DNA of 64,000 nucleotides from Bacteroidota bacterium (lineage in GTDB: Bacteria > Bacteroidota > Bacteroidia > Bacteroidales > JAAUTT01). Shown here one piece after another: positions 47,068-55,152 of the stretch. The DNA lies in the NCBI GenBank assembly GCA_023429135.1, contig JAEYWD010000080.1:1-64000 (forward strand). The letters are read 5' to 3'. Made by a program: the position numbers and the translations under genes. Positions within the stretch are counted from its first letter, which is position 1. The number at the start of each line of letters is the position of its first letter. The notes beneath the pieces are model-generated. The model was not told the DNA's origin. It did not search any database and was given only the letters and a program-made list of their open reading frames with translations.

Positions 47068-48439
47068 TGAGCTTATACTTTTCCATTTTTGTATAGAGAG
47101 TTGTCCGAGAAATCTCCAGAATTTGTGCAGCCTTGGAGTAATTGCCCTCGCACTGCCGCAGCACATTGGCAATAGCCAGTCGTTCTATTTCCTCAAGCGA
47201 TTTTGGCGAAGTAATATCATGAATGTTACTTCTTTTATCCTTTAGAAATAAATCGCTCGGCTGGATATGTCTGCCTTCAGAAAGTATCACCGCCTTTTCG
47301 ATGGTATGCCCCAGTTCCCTGATGTTTCCCGGCCAGGAATATTCGCAAAGACTTTGCAGGGCCTCTTTGGAAAAGCTAAGCCTGCCTTTATTATATTTAT
47401 CGGAATGCAAGGTCAGAAAATACTCTGCAAGCACTGGTATATCTTCTTTACGCTCACGCAGAGGAGGAAGGACAATCTGAATGGTATTGATACGATAGAG
47501 CAGGTCTTCGCGAAAAAGGCCTTCCTTCACCATTTGGGAAATGGGCTTATTGGTGGCAGTTATTAACCTTATGTCGATATTGACAGGCTTGTTCGCTCCC
47601 AACCTTGTTACCTGGCGGTTTTGCAAAACGGTAAGCAGTTTACTCTGCATTGCCAGAGAAAGGTTGCCGATTTCATCAAGAAAAAGCGTTCCACCCGAAG
47701 CCGTTTCGAATCTTCCCGCACGATCCTCACGGGCGTCAGTAAAAGAGCCTTTCATGTGACCGAAAATTTCACTTTCGAAAACATTTTCGTTCAGGGCTGA
47801 TAAATCAACGCCAAGGAAAATTTCGCTGCTTCTTTTGGATTTGCTATGAATTTCGCAGGCGATGAGTTCCTTACCTGTACCATTCTCGCCAAGAATAAGA
47901 ACATTGGCATTCGTAGGAGCTACCTTATCAATGGTTTTGTAAATTTCATGCATAGCAGGCGATTTGCCGCGGACAATTCTGTACTGATTTTGAAGATCCT
48001 CGTTCATCTGCTTCTGCCTGCCCCTGAGTTTTACAACTTCCTGCCTTGTGCGCCGGAGATCCACCGCAGTTTTCAGAGTAACAATCAACTTTTCGGCATC
48101 CCAGGGCTTGGGGATAAAATCGGTAGCCCCTTCTTTAATGGCGCGCACGGCAAGTTCAATGTCGCCATAAGCGGTAATCATCAACACCACTGCCTGTGGG
48201 TCGATTTTCAAAATTTCATTTAGCCAGAAAATGCCTTCATTGCCTGTGTTCACACCCGCCCTGAAATTCATATCCAGCATGATTACATCGAAGTTTGCCG
48301 ATTGCATGGCCGAATAAATCTGGTCGGGCTTTTTAAGGGCGGTAATGTTTTCGAACTCAGGTTTCAGCAAAATAGAAAGCGAGTTCAAAATCTGACCATT
48401 GTCGTCGACGATGAGAATATTTCCTGTTGGGCGGCTCAT
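47057..48439 (-). CDS. NtrC-type sigma-54-dependent response regulator
   Basis: This 460-residue activator has a receiver domain (about 7-120, phospho-acceptor D56 in VIMLDMNF), an AAA+ domain (about 150-385) with Walker A GENGTGKE and Walker B GGTLFLDEIGNL, and a Fis-type helix-turn-helix at about 415-458 (LEEIERLAIANVLRQCEGNYSKAAQILEISRTTLYTKMEKY). The sigma-54 contact loop reads GSFTDA instead of GAFTGA. Its gene overlaps its kinase gene by 11 bases. Divergently transcribed from it is an ABC exporter with a sigma-54 promoter and phased half-sites, the most likely target. Confidence 0.95.
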   Translation of the reverse strand: MSRPTGNILIVDDNGQILNSLSILLKPEFENITALKKPDQIYSAMQSANFDVIMLDMNFRAGVNTGNEGIFWLNEILKIDPQAVVLMITAYGDIELAVRAIKEGATDFIPKPWDAEKLIVTLKTAVDLRRTRQEVVKLRGRQKQMNEDLQNQYRIVRGKSPAMHEIYKTIDKVAPTNANVLILGENGTGKELIACEIHSKSKRSSEIFLGVDLSALNENVFESEIFGHMKGSFTDAREDRAGRFETASGGTLFLDEIGNLSLAMQSKLLTVLQNRQVTRLGANKPVNIDIRLITATNKPISQMVKEGLFREDLLYRINTIQIVLPPLRERKEDIPVLAEYFLTLHSDKYNKGRLSFSKEALQSLCEYSWPGNIRELGHTIEKAVILSEGRHIQPSDLFLKDKRSNIHDITSPKSLEEIERLAIANVLRQCEGNYSKAAQILEISRTTLYTKMEKYKLNES

Positions 48440-48532
48440 TTGGCAGAATCTAAGAGGCTCTTAATTTCAATTTCGGGTTACACTGAGAACCACAGGGGGA
48501 ACAGGGAACCACGAAGATAAAATTAATCTATT

Positions 48533-48571
48533 TGTTCAATTCGAGAACAGCGTCTGTTCAAAAACTGAACA
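48533..48571. promoter_or_regulatory. Phased TGTTC/GAACA half-site array (candidate NtrC-type enhancer)
   Basis: Four alternating half-sites lie at 48533 (TGTTC), 48545 (GAACA), 48555 (TGTTC) and 48567 (GAACA), spaced 12, 10 and 12 bases. They include the perfect inverted repeats GAACAGCGTCTGTTC and TGTTCAAAAACTGAACA. The centre is about 110 bases upstream of the predicted sigma-54 start site, a normal enhancer distance for NtrC-type activators. It also lies upstream of the divergent regulator gene. Confidence 0.65.
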
Positions 48572-48635
48572 TTTTTGTAAATGAATTTCATTCAGGTTGC
48601 TTGTAATCTACTGGTATACTATAAGATGACTTTCA

Positions 48636-48651
48636 TGGCATAACGCTTGTC
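48636..48651 (+). promoter_or_regulatory. Sigma-54 promoter of the ABC exporter operon
   Basis: TGGCATAACGCTTGTC matches TGGCACG-N4-TTGCA at the TGGCA and TTG positions with exact spacing; the -12 GC reads GT. It lies 33 bases before the ATP-binding protein start codon. The adjacent NtrC-type gene and half-site array support the call. Confidence 0.72.
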
Positions 48652-48684
48652 TAAAAGTGACTAACAATTTAAATCAAAACCGCC

Positions 48685-49365
48685 ATGATAAAAACTGAAC
48701 AACTTGTAAAAATTTTCCGCACCGACGAGGTGGAGACAACAGCCTTGAAAGACATCAATCTTGAAATTCAAAAAGGTGAATTCGTAGCCATTATGGGGCC
48801 GTCGGGTTGTGGCAAATCGACATTGCTGAACATTGTTGGTCTGCTCGATAATCCTTCAAAAGGAAGTTTTTGGTTTGATGGTACCGATGTTGCAAACTTC
48901 AAAGAAAACCAACGTACCCACCTCCGCAAAGGAAATATTGGTTTCGTTTTCCAGAGTTTTAACCTGATTGACGAACTGAGCGTTTGGGAAAACGTTGAAC
49001 TTCCGCTTCTATACCTCCAAAAACCTTCGAAAGAAAGGAAAGCTGCGGTAAAAACCGTTCTCGAACGAATGCAGATCAGTCACCGTGCAAAACACTTTCC
49101 GCAGCAACTCTCGGGTGGACAGCAGCAACGCGTAGCCATAGCCCGTGCGGTGGTTGCCAATCCAAAGCTGATTCTGGCCGATGAGCCGACCGGTAATCTC
49201 GATTCGGCTAACGGCGAAGAAGTGATGAACCTCTTAACCGAACTTAACCACGAAGGAACAACTATTGTAATGGTAACGCACTCTCCGGCGCATGCCGAAA
49301 AAGCACATCGCATTATTCAGTTGTTTGATGGACACGTGGTAAGTGAGAATATAAGGAAGAATTAA
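48685..49365 (+). CDS. ABC transporter ATP-binding protein (LolD/MacB type)
   Basis: This 226-residue ATPase has Walker A GPSGCGKST, the Q-loop FVFQSFNLIDEL, signature LSGGQQQRVAIARA, Walker B LILADEPTGNLD and the H-loop VMVTHSPAHAEKA. It belongs to the MacB/LolD/FtsE group, which powers mechanotransmission across the envelope and not conventional transport. The FtsX-type permease gene follows 157 bases later, separated by a palindromic repeat. Expression is probably sigma-54 dependent. Confidence 0.95.
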   Translation: MIKTEQLVKIFRTDEVETTALKDINLEIQKGEFVAIMGPSGCGKSTLLNIVGLLDNPSKGSFWFDGTDVANFKENQRTHLRKGNIGFVFQSFNLIDELSVWENVELPLLYLQKPSKERKAAVKTVLERMQISHRAKHFPQQLSGGQQQRVAIARAVVANPKLILADEPTGNLDSANGEEVMNLLTELNHEGTTIVMVTHSPAHAEKAHRIIQLFDGHVVSENIRKN

Positions 49366-49369
49366 TATT

Positions 49370-49476
49370 AAGTATCAAGTAGTAAGTATCTAGTATCAAG
49401 ATTAACAGCCAATTTTTTGATTGAATTTCCTACTTCTTACTTTTTACTTCTTACTTCGTACTTCTCATTTATTCTT
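49370..49476. repeat. Palindromic AAGTATCAAGTAGTAAGTA element, copy 1
   Basis: The element begins AAGTATCAAGTAGTAAGTA (49370-49388) and ends in its imperfect complement (CTACTTCTTACTTTTTACTT and following, to about 49476). TAACAGCCA lies in the middle at 49403-49411. A second copy with the same first 19 bases and the same TAACAGCCA lies directly after the permease gene. Confidence 0.65.
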
Positions 49477-49522
49477 ACGACAAAAGACTTACGACTAAAA
49501 TAATCTTTTAATAACTTTGATT

Positions 49523-51877
49523 ATGTTTTCAACAAATATAAAACTTGCATTTCGGAATCTGATCCGTTATAAAACCTACTCCATACTGAATATTGCTGGC
49601 TTAGCAGTTGGTTTGGCCTTAGGCATTTTTGTCATTATTTATGTCAACTACGGTTTCGGATACGATCGCTTTCACCCAAATTGGGACAGGATGTACAAAC
49701 TGTTAAACTTTATAAAACAGGGGGAAGGAAGATCCCTTACGCATTTCTACCATTCGATACTCACCGGAGAAGCTTTAAAACAAGAGGCCTCTGAAATTGA
49801 AAGTTTCAACCGCCAGGCACACACATCCTTCTTCTTTAAAAAGAATGAGTCAATTATTCAAGAATCGGGAATGTATACGGACGAGAACTTCTTTACTACT
49901 TTTAATTATAGATTAAAGCAAGGAAATCCTACAGAAGTGTTGAATCAGCCTGACAATATTATTATTTCGGAGCGATTGGCAGAGAAATTATTCGGCGATA
50001 AACCAGCCATGGGTCAAATGGTATCTTTACTTAAAGACAATAAGCAAACGACATTTAAAGTCACCGGTGTCTTTGAAAATGTAGAAAAATCGAATATAAA
50101 CTTCGAATTTGTTATTCCAATTTCTTTGTTTATTTCCCAAAATCAATGGGTGAACAATATCACAGCAAACAGTTGCGAATATGTTTTTACGCTGAAACCA
50201 CATTCTAATGTAAATGAGGTTAATAAAAAGATAAGGAACTTTTTCGAGGGAAAGGACAAAACTGTAAACAAGGAGCTGTTCATGCAGCCTCTATGGGAGG
50301 TAGGACTTTATTATTATATGAACGGTCAGAAACACATGGGTCAATTACTTATTATTTTGATCGTTGGTATTATTGGAGGATTAATCCTGTTGATTTCTGT
50401 TTTTAACTTTATCAATATGGCAATTGCCATAGGGATTAAAAGGAACCGTGAAGTTGGAATTAAAAAAGTTCTCGGATCGACAAGAATAAACATCATTGTT
50501 CAGTTTTTAATTGAGTCCGTCGTTATCTGCATGATAGCTCTTTTCTTCGCATTTATTATTATCGAAACATTTCTTCCATTTTTCAATAGTACAGCTGATG
50601 TTCATCTGAAAATTGAATATTCGAATATCGGTAAATTGTTTCTTTATATTGGATTCGCCATTTTGGTAGGTGTTTTGGCAGCGCTATACCCGGCTATTTT
50701 GTTAGCATCCACATCACCCGTTAAAATATTAAAAGGTATTACAGGAAACCGTCAAAGAATAAGTTTTTCAAGACAAGGATTAATTGTATTCCAATTTACT
50801 GTTTCTTTGCTACTTGTAATAGGCTTATTTGTATTTAACCGTCAGGCAAAATATGTTGAAACCAAAGATATTGGCCTGAACCGGGAAAACTTACTTTTCT
50901 TTCCGGTCACAAAAGAGACCATGGAACATCGCTCTTCACTTCATTCAGAATTACAGACTATACCTGAAGTATCTTCAATAAGCTGGTGCAGTGAGATCCC
51001 GTTGAGGATATATAGATCTACAACAAATGTTGAATGGCCGGGAAAACAAGCCGACGAAAAGATGGATTTCTGGGGTCTTGTAACCGATCACGCTTTTATG
51101 TCGACCTTTAAATTACAATTGATTGAAGGCCGTTTCTTTTCTGCAGCTTTGGCAGCCGATTCAAGCAACTATATTGTAAACGAAGAAGCTGTCAAAAACA
51201 TGCATCTCAAAAACCCGGTTGGCGAATTCATTACCGTAGATGGACAAAAAGGACAAATCATCGGTATTGTCAAAAACTTCCATTCATTACAAATCCAATC
51301 GCCTTATGTACCTGTAATTATCCTTTACCGCCCCAATTATGCCAATATGGTTTTCCTGAAGTACATGGGTGAAATAGATAAGTTAAAGGGAAAGGTCGCA
51401 AAAATCTACAAACAATACGAACCGAACACGCCTCCTGAATTTAACACCATGGAAGGTGCTTTTCAGGATTTGAACAGGTTTTCGAGAAACAGCTTCGAGG
51501 TAGTAAGTGTGTTTACAATTATGGCTTTGTTCCTTGCCTGTATGGGTTTGTATGGATTGGCATCGTTTACCATTGAAACAAGAACCAAAGAAATTGGCAT
51601 ACGCAAATCCAACGGAGCCACAACTTTCTCCATACTAAAAATGTTTCTGAAAACTTATAATAAATGGATTCTGATTGCAAGCTGTATTGCTTTGCCTTTG
51701 GGTTATTTTGTATGGAATACTTTGTTGAACACAATGTTTAATTTTCATATTCAGTTCCCTCTGTGGGTGCTTTTTGCAACTCCGGTCTTAGTAATGATCA
51801 TAGCCTGGAGCACTATCATATGGCAGTCGTGGAAAGCCGCCCGTAAAAATCCGGTAGATGCGTTGCGGTATGAGTAA
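49523..51877 (+). CDS. ABC transporter permease, MacB/FtsX type
   Basis: This 784-residue permease starts at ATG 49523. It begins with a membrane helix (YKTYSILNIAGLAVGLALGIFVIIYV), then a MacB_PCD periplasmic domain (about 55-245) and the FtsX helices (about 280-410, ILIVGIIGGLILLISVFNFINMAIAIGIKRNREVGIKKVLG). A second half repeats this: a helix at about 425-445, a periplasmic domain (about 450-660) and FtsX helices (about 670-784, TKEIGIRKSNGATTFSILKMF). This duplicated layout is typical of Bacteroidota ABC permeases linked to NtrC-type regulators. The cargo is unknown; export or lipoprotein handling at the envelope is likely. Confidence 0.92.
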   Translation: MFSTNIKLAFRNLIRYKTYSILNIAGLAVGLALGIFVIIYVNYGFGYDRFHPNWDRMYKLLNFIKQGEGRSLTHFYHSILTGEALKQEASEIESFNRQAHTSFFFKKNESIIQESGMYTDENFFTTFNYRLKQGNPTEVLNQPDNIIISERLAEKLFGDKPAMGQMVSLLKDNKQTTFKVTGVFENVEKSNINFEFVIPISLFISQNQWVNNITANSCEYVFTLKPHSNVNEVNKKIRNFFEGKDKTVNKELFMQPLWEVGLYYYMNGQKHMGQLLIILIVGIIGGLILLISVFNFINMAIAIGIKRNREVGIKKVLGSTRINIIVQFLIESVVICMIALFFAFIIIETFLPFFNSTADVHLKIEYSNIGKLFLYIGFAILVGVLAALYPAILLASTSPVKILKGITGNRQRISFSRQGLIVFQFTVSLLLVIGLFVFNRQAKYVETKDIGLNRENLLFFPVTKETMEHRSSLHSELQTIPEVSSISWCSEIPLRIYRSTTNVEWPGKQADEKMDFWGLVTDHAFMSTFKLQLIEGRFFSAALAADSSNYIVNEEAVKNMHLKNPVGEFITVDGQKGQIIGIVKNFHSLQIQSPYVPVIILYRPNYANMVFLKYMGEIDKLKGKVAKIYKQYEPNTPPEFNTMEGAFQDLNRFSRNSFEVVSVFTIMALFLACMGLYGLASFTIETRTKEIGIRKSNGATTFSILKMFLKTYNKWILIASCIALPLGYFVWNTLLNTMFNFHIQFPLWVLFATPVLVMIIAWSTIIWQSWKAARKNPVDALRYE

Positions 51878-51882
51878 GTCGT

Positions 51883-51973
51883 AAGTATCAAGTAGTAAGT
51901 AGTAAGACTAACAGCCATTTTAGGAAGTAAACCGGCTGTAGTCTTACTACTTGTGTCTTACAACTTGATACTT
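51883..51973. repeat. Palindromic element, copy 2, likely bidirectional terminator
   Basis: AGTAGTAAGACT-A-ACAGCC (51898-51916) faces GGCTGT-AGTCTTACTACT (51934-51951), a near-perfect 18-bp stem. An outer pair, AAGTATCAAGT / ACTTGATACTT, is at 51883-51893 and 51963-51973. It lies between the convergent permease and OsmC genes, and its right arm reaches into the 3' end of the OsmC gene. Confidence 0.75.
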
Positions 51974-52392
51974 TCAAGTTCCTTAACTTCCTCCAATTCC
52001 ATAGAAATGGCAACATTCAACGCCTTGGAAACTGGGCAGTTTTCCTTTGCCTCGTTGGCAATACGATTGAGGGTTTCGCTATCAATTCCGGGAACTTTGG
52101 CTTTGACTTCCAGCACCGAAGTTCTTATGGCACCACTTTCCAGTGTAATTGTGGCTTTGGTTTCAATGCTATCAGGTGAGAATCCTGCTTTGCCAAGCTC
52201 CGAACTGAAGGCCATACTAAAGCAACCCGCATGGGCTGCCGCAATCAGTTCTTCTGGGTTGGTTCCCATTCCTTCTTCGAAACGGGAAGTATAAGAGTAC
52301 GGTATATTAAAAAGTGCCGGGCTCTGGGTGGAAAGAGTGCCTTTCCCTTCTTTCAATGAGCCATCCCATCTTGCTTTTGCCGTTCTTTTCAT
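51958..52392 (-). CDS. OsmC-family peroxiredoxin
   Basis: This 144-residue protein is counted from ATG at 52392. It carries the OsmC signature: EGMGTNPEELIAAAHAGCFSMAFSSEL with C57 and ENCPVSKAL with C119, the two redox cysteines. OsmC proteins reduce organic hydroperoxides as homodimers in the cytoplasm and are induced by osmotic or oxidative stress. It stands alone; the genes around it are unrelated regulators. Its last bases lie inside the palindromic element shared with the opposing permease gene. Confidence 0.93.
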   Translation of the reverse strand: MKRTAKARWDGSLKEGKGTLSTQSPALFNIPYSYTSRFEEGMGTNPEELIAAAHAGCFSMAFSSELGKAGFSPDSIETKATITLESGAIRTSVLEVKAKVPGIDSETLNRIANEAKENCPVSKALNVAISMELEEVKELESIKL

Positions 52393-52447
52393 CTTCAAAA
52401 TGTTTTAAGGTTTCATTTAATAAAACAATCGAAGATAAAAACCGGGT

Positions 52448-52479
52448 ATTCCTACAGCCTAAATTCCTACAGCCTGTAG
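52448..52479. repeat. Tandem ATTCCTACAGCCT repeat with palindrome
   Basis: ATTCCTACAGCCT occurs at 52448-52460 and again at 52463-52475. The second copy is part of the perfect palindrome CTACAGCCTGTAG (52467-52479). It lies just after the stop of the LytTR gene and may end its transcript, although there is no long T-tract. Confidence 0.5.
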
Positions 52480-52486
52480 CCTAATA

Positions 52487-53230
52487 TTAAAAATTCATTT
52501 TGCTCTTCAGGTTTTTGTACCCAGAGTCGCTCACTTTTACCTTCGCTCCTGTACTTAAAACAGCCAGGTAGGATCCCTTCTCGTAAAGCTCAAGTTGCAC
52601 AATGGCATCAAGCCGCACGATATATGATCGGTGGACACGGATAAACTGTCCCGGATCCAGATGCTCCTCAAAGTGTTTCATGGTTTCCTGTTTGAGGTAT
52701 TTGCCCTGGGCGGTGTAAATCATTACGTAATCGTCCTGCGATTCGAGCCAGACAATGTCTTCCACTGGAATTACCTTAATTTTCGACCCGGTTTTTACAA
52801 CCACCCGTTCGAGCTTGTCAACGGCACTCTGAACGTGCTTCTTGAGCTCTTTGAGGTTTTCCTTGGTGTTTTGCTTTTTCGAAAAGCGGTCGAGCGCCTT
52901 TTCTATAGCCTGTGCAAAACGTTCGCGCGAGAAAGGTTTTAAAAGATAATCCACCGCATTCATCTCGAAAGCTTTAATGGCAAACTGATCATATGCGGTT
53001 GTAAATATAATATTAGGCATTTCATCCAGAAGTTCCAGCATTTCGAAGCCGGTAAGTTTTGGCATCTGAATGTCGAGAAACACCAAATCGGGTTTGAGTT
53101 CATTAATGGCTTTGATTCCGGAAAATCCATCAGAGAATTCGCCTAATAATTCAATAGCCGGATATGCTTTCAGATAGTTTTTCACCAGCTCGCGGGCTGG
53201 TTGTTCATCTTCAATAATTATTGCTCTCAT
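52487..53230 (-). CDS. LytTR-family response regulator of the LiaF-like module
   Basis: This 247-residue regulator starts at ATG 53230, one base after the kinase stop. The receiver (about 1-118) has IIEDE and phospho-acceptor D53 in LVFLDIQMPKLTGFEML. The LytTR domain is at about 140-245 (VVKTGSKIKVIPVEDIVWLESQDDYVMIYT ... FIRVHRSYIVRLDAIVQLELYEKGSYLAVL). Its kinase is encoded immediately upstream, and a direct repeat of LytTR-site type lies before the first gene of the module. Autoregulation is therefore likely. Confidence 0.93.
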   Translation of the reverse strand: MRAIIIEDEQPARELVKNYLKAYPAIELLGEFSDGFSGIKAINELKPDLVFLDIQMPKLTGFEMLELLDEMPNIIFTTAYDQFAIKAFEMNAVDYLLKPFSRERFAQAIEKALDRFSKKQNTKENLKELKKHVQSAVDKLERVVVKTGSKIKVIPVEDIVWLESQDDYVMIYTAQGKYLKQETMKHFEEHLDPGQFIRVHRSYIVRLDAIVQLELYEKGSYLAVLSTGAKVKVSDSGYKNLKSKMNF

Positions 53231-53231
53231 T

Positions 53232-54290
53232 TTATTGATTTTCGTTTTGTGGGAAAGTGACCGAAACACTAAACATATTCTCGTCGCGGATAACCTTCAT
53301 CAGGTAATCGGCCTGGTAAATAATTTTCAACCTGTTCTGGATGTTTTTTAAACCCATGCCTGTGCCTTTTTTGCTACGCGACTCAGGATCGAAATTATTC
53401 TTAACCGTTACTTTCATGCTGTTGCCTTCTTCGGCGCAGGTAACCCATATGGTAATGGGCTCGGTCGATTCATACACACCATGCTTAATAGAATTTTCAA
53501 TAAGTGGTTGAAGAATCATATTAGGCAATAGCTTCGACCGGCAACCTTCGGAAACATCGATATTGAAATTCAGTTTATCGCCAAAACGGGTTTTTTCAAT
53601 ATCGAGGTACAGGTTTATGTTATGAAGTTCATCCTGGAGGCTCACTAACTGTTTTTCTTTCTGGCCTATGGAGTACCGCAGGAAGTCGGACAGCTTGATG
53701 ATCATTTCCTGTGCCTTCTCGGGGTTGGTAATGGTAAGTGAACTTATTGAGTTTAAACTATTGAAAAGAAAGTGCGGGTTTATCTGCGATTTCAAAAGGT
53801 TAAGTTCCGTTTCCCGTATCAAACCTTTTAGTTCTGCTTCCTGGGCAATTTTCTCTTCAATATTCCTGAAAGAAATGTACAGATAATAAATAAAAATGGT
53901 GATCAGATAGTAAAATAACCCGATCGACAACCGGAAAGGAGTTGAACTATTCAGGTATAACAGATATTCCTTAGAACTTCCAAGCAGATACGAAAGTGTT
54001 GTATAGGAAGCCAGATACCAGATTCCAATACTAATTACAGCCGTTCCAAGATGATTCAGAAATATATCGCTGGTAGAAGTATTTTTAAGATTGATAAACC
54101 TTACCGGGTACCAGATCCCCAAAGATAAAATCCCGAAATATATATTAAAGATAAGAGCGTCGACAATCGCGAAATGAAGGGGCTGATTGTAAAATATTGT
54201 TAACACAAATGTATGAGCAGCAATAAAAGCCCCCCATACTGCCATTGTGTAAATTAAGCTGTTACGATTAAATAATACTGGATGGTTCAT
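53232..54290 (-). CDS. LytS-type sensor histidine kinase of the LiaF-like module
   Basis: This 352-residue kinase has four predicted membrane helices in its first 140 residues (for example LIYTMAVWGAFIAAHTFVLTIF and IGLFYYLITIFIYYLYISF). A cytoplasmic His_kinase domain with H173 in NPHFLFNSLNSISSL and an HATPase domain with NSIKHGVYE and GTGMGLKNIQNRL follow. There is no sizeable periplasmic domain, so it probably senses membrane state. The LiaF-like gene sits 27 bases upstream and the regulator gene one base downstream. Confidence 0.92.
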   Translation of the reverse strand: MNHPVLFNRNSLIYTMAVWGAFIAAHTFVLTIFYNQPLHFAIVDALIFNIYFGILSLGIWYPVRFINLKNTSTSDIFLNHLGTAVISIGIWYLASYTTLSYLLGSSKEYLLYLNSSTPFRLSIGLFYYLITIFIYYLYISFRNIEEKIAQEAELKGLIRETELNLLKSQINPHFLFNSLNSISSLTITNPEKAQEMIIKLSDFLRYSIGQKEKQLVSLQDELHNINLYLDIEKTRFGDKLNFNIDVSEGCRSKLLPNMILQPLIENSIKHGVYESTEPITIWVTCAEEGNSMKVTVKNNFDPESRSKKGTGMGLKNIQNRLKIIYQADYLMKVIRDENMFSVSVTFPQNENQ

Positions 54291-54317
54291 TTTCCGTTAA
54301 GGTTTAAAGAACCGTTG

Positions 54318-55031
54318 TTAGAAGCTCTTAATTTCGCCGCCGCCAAAAATTGCCACACCTTTGATATAAAGCTCCTTTTTGCTGTCGTGCTGAAGTCCGC
54401 TGATAGATTTTCGTTTATCGGAAAAACCTCCGAAAATGGCAACAACTTCAACATGCACATTCCAATGACTTGGAATAATAAACTTAGAGCCCCCGAAGAT
54501 ATTCACAACCTCCAGTACATTTTTACCATCGGCTAATTCACTCTCAGTAAAATCCAGTACAGAACCACCAAAAACTGAAACGGTTTCTCCGCCTCTGAAA
54601 TTTTTTGTAGTAATGCGCCGTTCTGTCCCACCAAAAACATTTACTTCATCAATCACCTCGGCCGAGTTCATCTCACCTTGTTTCCAGGGTTTGTTGCGCG
54701 ATGCCCCCCTGAAGAGTATCAAAATTCCTATACCCAGGAAAATTGCAGGCCAGAAAAGCTGACCAAAATTAAAATGCAACCCGGGAACAAACTTTGGTAA
54801 CAGGAAAAATCCACCTATGGCAATTAATATCAATCCGAATGTTTTGTTGGGATGTTTCGAAATCTGAACCAGACCAATCACTACTAATAACATCGGAATT
54901 GAAAATATCGCATCGTAAACATTAAAGGATAACAAATTAAAGTTATGAGCTAACAACAAAATACCAGCTCCAATCAATATCACTGCAAGTATCAGCTTGC
55001 TCTTCGGATTCCAGTCTTCTCTATTTTCCAT
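54318..55031 (-). CDS. LiaF-like membrane protein
   Basis: This 237-residue protein has four membrane helices in its first 110 residues (LILAVILIGAGILLLAH, YDAIFSIPMLLVVIGLV, TFGLILIAIGGFFLLP, FWPAIFLGIGILILF). The C-terminal beta-helix-like domain has five FGG repeats, at residues 133-135, 154-156, 179-181, 200-202 and 229-231. This resembles LiaF/VraT, which holds its partner kinase inactive until the envelope is stressed. The gene is first in the operon with a LytS kinase and a LytTR regulator. Confidence 0.85.
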   Translation of the reverse strand: MENREDWNPKSKLILAVILIGAGILLLAHNFNLLSFNVYDAIFSIPMLLVVIGLVQISKHPNKTFGLILIAIGGFFLLPKFVPGLHFNFGQLFWPAIFLGIGILILFRGASRNKPWKQGEMNSAEVIDEVNVFGGTERRITTKNFRGGETVSVFGGSVLDFTESELADGKNVLEVVNIFGGSKFIIPSHWNVHVEVVAIFGGFSDKRKSISGLQHDSKKELYIKGVAIFGGGEIKSF

Positions 55032-55091
55032 TGCTAAAAAATTAATTACGATGTAAAAGTAGTTTCAAGGGCGCTTCTGTGAAACAAATTA

Positions 55092-55120
55092 TCGGTAAAA
55101 CAATTTATTATGTCGGTAAA
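55092..55120 (-). promoter_or_regulatory. Candidate LytTR direct repeat upstream of the LiaF-like operon
   Basis: On the minus strand TTTACCGA occurs twice (55120-55113 and 55099-55092) with a 13-base spacer, so the copies are 21 bases apart, two helical turns. LytTR domains typically bind two direct repeats of about nine bases separated by 12-13 bases. It lies 61-89 bases before the LiaF-like start codon. Confidence 0.6.
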
Positions 55121-55152
55121 TTAAACAAATTCTCTTAAATAATCTCAATTTT

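Noticed and set aside
48487..48512. GAACCAC direct repeat as a regulator site
   Set aside because: Two copies (48487 and 48506) lie in an ACCACAGGG-type repeat fragment common in Bacteroidota intergenic DNA. The TGTTC/GAACA array is a better candidate.
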